DNA of 9,772 nucleotides, from the NCBI GenBank assembly GCA_900555465.1, contig USLE01000028.1:1-9772 (forward strand). The letters run 5' to 3'. Under the pieces are notes generated by a model, which did not search any database, had not been told where the DNA came from, and saw only the letters and a program-made list of their open reading frames with translations. Of this stretch, positions 5,943 through 9,772 are shown piece after piece. The DNA comes from an uncultured Butyricicoccus sp. Its GTDB lineage: Bacteria; Bacillota; Clostridia; Oscillospirales; Butyricicoccaceae. The stretch's first letter is position 1. Each line of letters opens with the position of its first letter. Position numbers and translations under genes: made by a program.

Positions 5943-7322
5943 TTATTCAGAATCTTTTTCCGTCCGCGTTTGCCGCCCTTCTGCCGGAAAGCGCAGGGTA
6001 AAACAGCTGCCCTCTCCCTCGCGGCTGTCCACAGTCACCGTGCCGCCGTGCAGCGCGGCGATCTGCCGCACCATCGGCAGGCCGAGTCCTGCACCGCCCT
6101 CCGCGCCGCGCGCGGACTCCACCTGATAAAACCGCTGCCAGATCTTATCCAGCTGTTCGGCCGGGATGCCGATGCCGTCGTCGCGCACGGAGAGCACCAC
6201 GTCCCCCTCCATGCGGCGCAGCACGACCCAGATATGCCCGTTTTCGCGCCCGTACTGCGCGGCGTTGTTGATCAGGTTCTGCAGCAGGCGGCTCATCAGC
6301 GTAACATCGAACCACGCCTCCACATCGGGCTGGATATCGCTTTGCAGGGTGATGCCCTGCGGCAGCTGGGGCTGTTCCCCGCAGATGACCTCGACCAGGC
6401 TGCTGATGTCCGCGTGCTCCATTGCGATGCGCTGCGTGCCCTGCTCGAGGCGGGTCATCTGCAAAAGCCGGGCGATCATGTCGCTCATGCGCTTCGCCTG
6501 CCGCTCGACCACGTCGATCGCCTCGGCGTACTGTTCCGGAGTCTGCGCATTGCGGCGCGCGTCCCCGCACTGGGCGAGGATGACCGCGACCGGGGTGCGC
6601 AGCTCGTGCGACGCATCCGAGGTAAACTGCTTTTCCGCCTCGAACGAGGTCTCCAGCCGGGCGAACATGCTGTCAAACGCCTGCCCCAGCCGGCTGATCT
6701 CGTCCCTACCGGACGGCAGGCCGATGCGGCGGGACAGATCGCGCCCCTCGCTGATCTCCCCCACCGTGCGGATCATGCGGTCGATCGGCCGGAACGTCGA
6801 GCGTGCGATCAGATAGGCCCCCAGCCCGCTGACGATCACCATCAGCGGCAGCAGGAGCAGCGCGATATCCGCCAGCTCGTTCAGGATATCCGCGGTGTCC
6901 GGCATCGGGGTCACGCCGCGCACCCATACACCGTCGTCCCAGCCGAAGTGCAGCCAATAATCCAGCACATAAAAATCGTCCGCTGCGCCGGAAACCGTGC
7001 GGGTGATGCCGTTTTCGAACGTTATCCCCTCCGGGAAGGACAGCGGCGGCTGGCCTGCCAGCAGTGCGCCGCTGTCGCTGTAGACCAGCGTGTACACACC
7101 GCTTCGCGTAAACGAGAAATCCTCGCTGAACGAAAGCGTGCCGTTTTCCCGCGAAATGCCGGACAGGTTGCCCCGCAGGGTGGTGGTGAGCTGGTCATGG
7201 GCATGTTCGGTCACAACCGAGCTGCTGACCGCCAGCATGAATCCCAGCACCAGCCCCACCAGCAGCAGCATGAGCAGGATGATCCAGATCGTCAGCTTCT
7301 GCTTGACTGATAAACGTTTCAC
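5943..7322 (-). CDS. Two-component sensor histidine kinase
   Basis: A 459-aa membrane kinase, typical in length. Transmembrane helix 1 (about 10-32) and helix 2 (about 151-172) enclose an extracytoplasmic sensor region of about 118 residues with no recognised domain. HAMP follows (about 173-226), then the HisKA dimerisation domain with SHELRTPV and phospho-acceptor His239. The ATPase domain has N-box NLINNAAQYG (349-358), G1 DDGIGIP (381-387), F-box RFYQ (397-400) and G2 GAGLGLPMV (410-418). All catalytic motifs are intact. GTG 7322 overlaps the regulator stop (GTGA) and follows AAGGAGGAG, so the two proteins are translationally coupled and form a cognate pair. It should autophosphorylate in response to an envelope signal and pass phosphate to Asp51 of the regulator. 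The stimulus is unknown; PepSY neighbours hint at a peptide, metal or wall-related cue, which is inference. Confidence 0.95.
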   Translation of the reverse strand: MKRLSVKQKLTIWIILLMLLLVGLVLGFMLAVSSSVVTEHAHDQLTTTLRGNLSGISRENGTLSFSEDFSFTRSGVYTLVYSDSGALLAGQPPLSFPEGITFENGITRTVSGAADDFYVLDYWLHFGWDDGVWVRGVTPMPDTADILNELADIALLLLPLMVIVSGLGAYLIARSTFRPIDRMIRTVGEISEGRDLSRRIGLPSGRDEISRLGQAFDSMFARLETSFEAEKQFTSDASHELRTPVAVILAQCGDARRNAQTPEQYAEAIDVVERQAKRMSDMIARLLQMTRLEQGTQRIAMEHADISSLVEVICGEQPQLPQGITLQSDIQPDVEAWFDVTLMSRLLQNLINNAAQYGRENGHIWVVLRRMEGDVVLSVRDDGIGIPAEQLDKIWQRFYQVESARGAEGGAGLGLPMVRQIAALHGGTVTVDSREGEGSCFTLRFPAEGRQTRTEKDSE

Positions 7323-7993
7323 GGCTCCTCCTTCATGATCCAGCCTGCGCCGCGGATCGTGTGGATCAGCTTTTTGTCAAAACCGCTGTCGATCTTCTTG
7401 CGCAGATAGGTGATATAAACGTCCACTACGTTTGATCCGCCCGCATAGTCGTAATTCCAGATATGGTCCTCCAGCCGGGTGCGCGAGATCACCGTCCCCT
7501 TGTTCCGGAGCAGGTATTCCAGGATCGCATACTCCTTCGCGGACAGGCGGATCTCCTTTCCGCCGCGCGTCACCGCATGGCTGACCGTGTCCACGGTCAG
7601 GTCGGCAATGGTGAGCACACTGGTTTTCTGCGCGCCGTATTTGCGCGTCGCCGCGCGGATGCGGGCAAGCAGCTCGTCCAGATCAAAAGGCTTGACCAGA
7701 TAATCATCCGCGCCGAGGTCCAGCCCCTCGATGCGGTCCTGCACGCTGTCGCGCGCGGTCAGAAAAATGACCGGCGTCGCATCCTCTTTTGCGCGCACGG
7801 CGCGGAGCACCTCGTGCCCATCCTTTTTCGGCATCATGATATCCAGCAGCAGGCAGTCGTATTCCGCCCCGAGCAGGCAGTCCATCGCCGCCTCGCCGTC
7901 AAAACAGGCATCCACGCTGTATCCCGCTCGCTCGAGCGTCCGGCAGATCAGCCGGTTGAGGTCGCGCTCGTCCTCGGCTACCAAAATCCGCAT
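7319..7993 (-). CDS. OmpR/PhoB-family response regulator
   Basis: A 224-aa two-domain regulator, full length. The receiver domain (1-118) has acidic pocket Glu7-Asp8, phospho-acceptor Asp51 in LLLDIMMPKKDG, switch Thr79 in FLTA and Lys101 in LVKPFD. The winged-helix DNA-binding domain (about 126-222) shows LSAKEYAILEYLLRNKG, SRTRLEDHIWNYDY, VDVYITYLRKKID and a TIRGAGWIMK wing, with Trp where family members usually have Tyr. ATG 7993 is preceded very closely by GGGGGAGGAAA. It is the first gene of the module and shares a 4-bp overlap with the kinase. Probable targets are the two PepSY genes downstream through the direct repeat at 5916-5932; whether it regulates its own promoter is unclear, since no similar repeat was seen there. 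Confidence 0.95.
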   Translation of the reverse strand: MRILVAEDERDLNRLICRTLERAGYSVDACFDGEAAMDCLLGAEYDCLLLDIMMPKKDGHEVLRAVRAKEDATPVIFLTARDSVQDRIEGLDLGADDYLVKPFDLDELLARIRAATRKYGAQKTSVLTIADLTVDTVSHAVTRGGKEIRLSAKEYAILEYLLRNKGTVISRTRLEDHIWNYDYAGGSNVVDVYITYLRKKIDSGFDKKLIHTIRGAGWIMKEEP

Positions 7994-8028
7994 TTTCCTC
8001 CCCCGTTCAAACTAGATTGATTAAGTTC

Positions 8029-8056
8029 ATTATAATACATTTGGCAGGTTTTGCAA
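8029..8056 (-). promoter_or_regulatory. Sigma-A-like promoter of the regulator/kinase operon
   Basis: On the - strand TTGCAA (8056-8051) is separated by 16 bp from a perfect TATAAT (8034-8029), about 35 bp upstream of the regulator ATG. It lies just downstream of the terminator of the preceding gene, so the module has its own promoter. Confidence 0.7.
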
Positions 8057-8080
8057 GGTTCATGCCCCGCATACGAAAAG

Positions 8081-8100
8081 AAGGACGCAGCCGCGTCCTT
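8081..8100 (-). terminator. Intrinsic terminator after the TraX-family gene
   Basis: On the - strand AAGGACGC and GCGTCCTT (8100-8081) form a perfect 8-bp stem with loop GGCT, followed by CTTTTC. It starts six bases after the TraX-family stop codon and separates that gene from the promoter of the two-component operon. Confidence 0.8.
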
Positions 8101-8106
8101 CCCCTT

Positions 8107-8937
8107 TCACCATACCCTGCCCAGCAGGGAGGCCGCAATGGCCAAAATATATACATGCGCCGGATAATAGACATAGAACAGATATTTCATCCCGCGGCCG
8201 CGCTGCCCGTTATACGACAGGATTAGCGGCAGCGCGAGCCACATGAAGAACACCGAAATCATGACTTCCCAATCAAAGGCGACCAGGCATTGCAGCGCAA
8301 GCACTGCACACAGAAACGCCGTGTAAAAAATCGCAATCGCCCGCTTGCTGTTCCGGCAGTAATAAAAACCGATGCCGATCAGCACGATCAGCACGCTGCC
8401 CTCGCACCAGACCGGGCTGGGCACAAAAATCGTCGCAAGCTGCACCGCCAGCGGCGAGACCGGCAGCAGCATCTGCACCGGCACGATCGAAAGCAGCAGC
8501 GCCGCCATTGCCAGCGCGTAGAGCACCGCGCAGCCGCGCCGGTGTTCACGCCACGCCTTGCGCATGTTTTCGATCCACCACAGGTAGATCACGATGACCG
8601 CCATTGTGGTAAAGATACCGTTGAGTACGATCACGCCGTTCTGCATCGGGAAGCAGATATTCACAAACAGGTTGCTAATCTGCATGAGCACGCCGCCTAT
8701 GTACAGCCGCAGCAGATACCTTCCCCGGCTGTGCGTGTGAACAAACCCCTCGGTCACGAAAAACACGAAGATCGGCGCAGCGATACGGCCGATCAGGGTC
8801 ATGATCTCCGGCATGTCGGTCAGACTGCAGCCGAAATAATAGATGTGGTCGATCGTCATGATGACAAGCGCGATCAGTTTGAGCTGGAACCCGTCCAGCC
8901 CGTTGCGCCGCTCGAGCGGCACGGCAGTGTATTGCAT
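8107..8937 (-). CDS. TraX-family multi-pass membrane protein
   Basis: A 276-aa polytopic membrane protein with about eight hydrophobic segments. TraX-family (Pfam TraX) hallmarks are QLKLIALVIMTIDHI at 18-32 with the conserved Asp-His pair (30-31), GRIAAPIFVFFVTEGFVHTHSRGRYLLRL at 50-78, and MKYLFYVYYPAHVYIL at 250-265. The family is named for the F-plasmid protein that N-acetylates pilin and is distantly related to membrane acyltransferases, so transfer of an acyl group to an envelope substrate is plausible. In Firmicutes such genes are common on chromosomes away from conjugation genes, and none is seen here; a role in conjugation should not be assumed. ATG 8937 follows GGAGGAAA at good spacing. 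It has a strong promoter, a possible operator and its own terminator, so it is monocistronic. The family call is strong; the substrate is unknown. Confidence 0.9.
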   Translation of the reverse strand: MQYTAVPLERRNGLDGFQLKLIALVIMTIDHIYYFGCSLTDMPEIMTLIGRIAAPIFVFFVTEGFVHTHSRGRYLLRLYIGGVLMQISNLFVNICFPMQNGVIVLNGIFTTMAVIVIYLWWIENMRKAWREHRRGCAVLYALAMAALLLSIVPVQMLLPVSPLAVQLATIFVPSPVWCEGSVLIVLIGIGFYYCRNSKRAIAIFYTAFLCAVLALQCLVAFDWEVMISVFFMWLALPLILSYNGQRGRGMKYLFYVYYPAHVYILAIAASLLGRVW

Positions 8938-8956
8938 TCTCTGATTTCCTCCATAC

Positions 8957-8994
8957 TTGCATTATTGTTCTATGTACATAATACAGTAATGCAA
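8957..8994. promoter_or_regulatory. 38-bp near-perfect palindrome over the traX promoter (putative operator)
   Basis: The site begins TTGCATTA and ends TAATGCAA, with a perfect central palindrome TATGTACATA (8971-8980). Overall 16 of 19 positions per half match. It covers the -10 (8978-8983), the expected transcription start (about 8971) and early transcribed DNA of the TraX-family gene. Because only half would be in the transcript, it is better read as a DNA site for a dimeric or tetrameric regulator than as an RNA hairpin. The regulator is not encoded nearby. Confidence 0.6.
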
Positions 8995-9006
8995 TCATTT
9001 TGTCAA
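8978..9006 (-). promoter_or_regulatory. Sigma-A promoter of the TraX-family gene
   Basis: On the - strand a perfect TTGACA (9006-9001) is followed after exactly 17 bp by TATTAT (8983-8978). This is the strongest promoter in the window by consensus match. Its -10 is inside the 38-bp palindrome. Confidence 0.85.
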
Positions 9007-9009
9007 CGC

Positions 9010-9038
9010 TTGTTTTTGCACACGCGCTTTGCTATAAT
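9010..9038 (+). promoter_or_regulatory. Promoter of the ArsC/Spx-fold gene
   Basis: TTGTTT (9010-9015) and a perfect TATAAT (9033-9038) are separated by 17 bp, 22 bp ahead of the ATG at 9061. The -35 lies three bases from the divergent traX -35, so the two promoters are back to back. Confidence 0.75.
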
Positions 9039-9060
9039 GGGACAAAAGGAGAACGATAGC

Positions 9061-9396
9061 ATGAATATACAGATTTTCGGTAAAAACAAATGTTTTGATA
9101 CCAAAAAGGCGCAGCGCTGGTTCAAAGAGCGCGGCATCAAGTTCCAGATGATCGACCTTGCGCAAAAGGGCATGTCCAAGGGCGAGCTGGACAGCGTTCT
9201 GAAAGCGGTCGGCGGGCTGGATGCGCTCATTGACGAGAAGAGCAAGGGCTATGCTTCGCTCGCCTACCTTGCGTACGATGAGGATAAGAAGGAAAAGCTG
9301 CTCGAGGACGGCACGCTGATGAAAACACCGGTCGTACGCAACGGGCGGCAGGCGACGGTCGGATACCAGCCTGAGGTTTGGGAAAAGTGGGAATAA
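9061..9396 (+). CDS. ArsC/Spx-family thioredoxin-fold protein (arsenate reductase-like)
   Basis: ATG 9061 follows AAAAGGAG and lies behind a promoter; the long open frame upstream is antisense to the TraX-family gene and is not coding. The 111-aa product has normal length and pattern for the ArsC/Spx/YffB family: MNIQIFGKNKCFDTKKAQRWF with nucleophile-position Cys11, GIKFQMIDL (25-33), KGMSKGELDSVL (36-47), and LMKTPVVRNGRQATVGYQPEVW (86-107) containing the cis-Pro motif TPVV and Arg93. Cys11 is the only cysteine, so there is no CxxC redox switch as in classic Spx. Lys60 stands about where glutaredoxin-type ArsC has a key Arg. No ars transporter or regulator is adjacent. A thiol-dependent reductase or a general redox-stress protein is possible; true arsenate reduction is doubtful. 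Family assignment is firm, function open. Confidence 0.88.
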   Translation: MNIQIFGKNKCFDTKKAQRWFKERGIKFQMIDLAQKGMSKGELDSVLKAVGGLDALIDEKSKGYASLAYLAYDEDKKEKLLEDGTLMKTPVVRNGRQATVGYQPEVWEKWE

Positions 9397-9497
9397 CAGG
9401 CTCACTATTGCGCGCCGGCGCAGATACCTGTCTAACGGCAGATAAGGATGCCCGCACATCACGGGCGAAAATGCGGCCTGCGCGGCCGCGCTGCGGG

Positions 9498-9534
9498 CAA
9501 GAGGGAGGAAACCGAATCGGTTTCCTCCCTCTTG
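9498..9534 (+). terminator. Long perfect hairpin downstream of the ArsC-like gene
   Basis: CAAGAGGGAGGAAACCG (9498-9514) pairs perfectly with CGGTTTCCTCCCTCTTG (9518-9534) around loop AAT, a 17-bp stem. It lies about 100 bp after the ArsC-like stop codon. The 3' flank TCAATCCCCCTTCTTCCC is only moderately T-rich, so termination is likely but not textbook. No T-tract exists on the other strand. Confidence 0.6.
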
Positions 9535-9539
9535 TCAAT

Positions 9540-9772
9540 CCCCCTTCTTCCCTTCAGGGCGCGCTGCGCGCGCAGAAGTAAGTCCCGCTTTGCGTCTGCC
9601 GCCCAATTAATAGGACAGAGTAAGCAGAACGGATGCCACCCAGAAGGGTGGGGCGGCGAACGTTTTTCTTAGATAAGGTACAATAAGGGACCTGTTGACA
9701 AAAATGAAATATGGGGCAAAAAACAATGTTTTCGACCCACATTCTTGGCTTGTATAGGAACAAAAGGATAGC
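9540..9772. other. Non-coding region, probably the leader of a gene beyond the edge
   Basis: Together with 9397-9497 this makes about 375 bases without a convincing gene. GC-rich hairpins occur at 9409-9422 (TGCGC/GCGCA) and 9476-9492 (GCGGCC/GGCCGC), and CCACCC-AGAA-GGGTGG occurs at about 9636-9651. From about 9660 the base composition turns AT-rich. TTGACA at 9695-9700 has no -10 at proper spacing. TTCGAC (9731-9736) with TATAGG (9753-9758), spaced 16 bp, is a weak candidate promoter. The last bases, AAAAGGATAGC (9762-9772), resemble the Shine-Dalgarno region of the ArsC-like gene, suggesting that a + strand gene starts just after the window. Small open frames here show no recognisable protein features. 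Confidence 0.4.

Noticed and set aside
8290..9060. Upstream extension of the ArsC-like frame to about 8290
   Set aside because: It is antisense to the well-supported TraX-family gene. A promoter, ribosome site and family alignment place the start at 9061.
9695..9700. Perfect TTGACA as a + strand promoter -35
   Set aside because: The sequence 16-18 bp downstream is a run of A with no -10 hexamer.
9554..9763. Small - strand open frame of 69 codons at the right end
   Set aside because: It runs across hairpins and an AT-rich leader, lacks a ribosome site, and shows no recognisable features; it may be part of an intergenic repeat but not a supported gene.

Overview
The window is GC-rich, chromosomal-looking DNA from an endospore-forming Firmicute, most likely a Clostridia lineage of the Oscillospiraceae/Ruminococcaceae type. 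The evidence is a sporulation gene (spoIIP) and a GerA-type germinant receptor cluster, combined with high GC, good Shine-Dalgarno sites and housekeeping-type promoters. The genus assignment is inference. No rRNA, tRNA, CRISPR array, transposase or prophage gene was seen.

Region 1 (1-3772, + strand) is about spores. The 3' part of spoIIP (a peptidoglycan hydrolase of engulfment) is followed after 45 bp by three overlapping genes: a full-length GerA-family A subunit, a short Ger(x)C-type lipoprotein and a short GerB-type permease. Both the C and B products appear to lack the C-terminal part normal for their families, although the genes are tightly coupled and look intact. The run ends in a strong hairpin that contains the last stop codon and probably terminates transcription from both directions.

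Region 2 (3799-8056, - strand) is a four-gene signalling module transcribed toward region 1. It encodes an OmpR-type response regulator, its sensor histidine kinase, a lipoprotein with three PepSY domains, and an exported protein with two copper-amine-oxidase-like stalk domains, two PepSY domains and a 60-residue C-terminal tail with 43 aspartates. A sigma-A-like promoter precedes the regulator. A second, activator-type promoter with an 11-bp-spaced direct repeat lies between the kinase and the PepSY genes, suggesting that the regulator drives its own PepSY targets. The arrangement resembles Bacillus ykoGHIJ (regulator, kinase, two PepSY proteins). The Asp-rich tail is the most unusual element of the window.

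Region 3 (8081-9396) holds a TraX-family membrane protein (-) and a small ArsC/Spx-fold protein (+) transcribed divergently from back-to-back promoters. A near-perfect 38-bp palindrome covers the traX -10 element and predicted start point and looks like a repressor site.

Region 4 (9397-9772) has no convincing gene. It carries a 17-bp perfect hairpin after the ArsC-like gene, then GC-rich hairpin-prone sequence and an AT-rich segment ending in a Shine-Dalgarno-like AAAAGGA, which suggests another + strand gene starts just beyond the edge.
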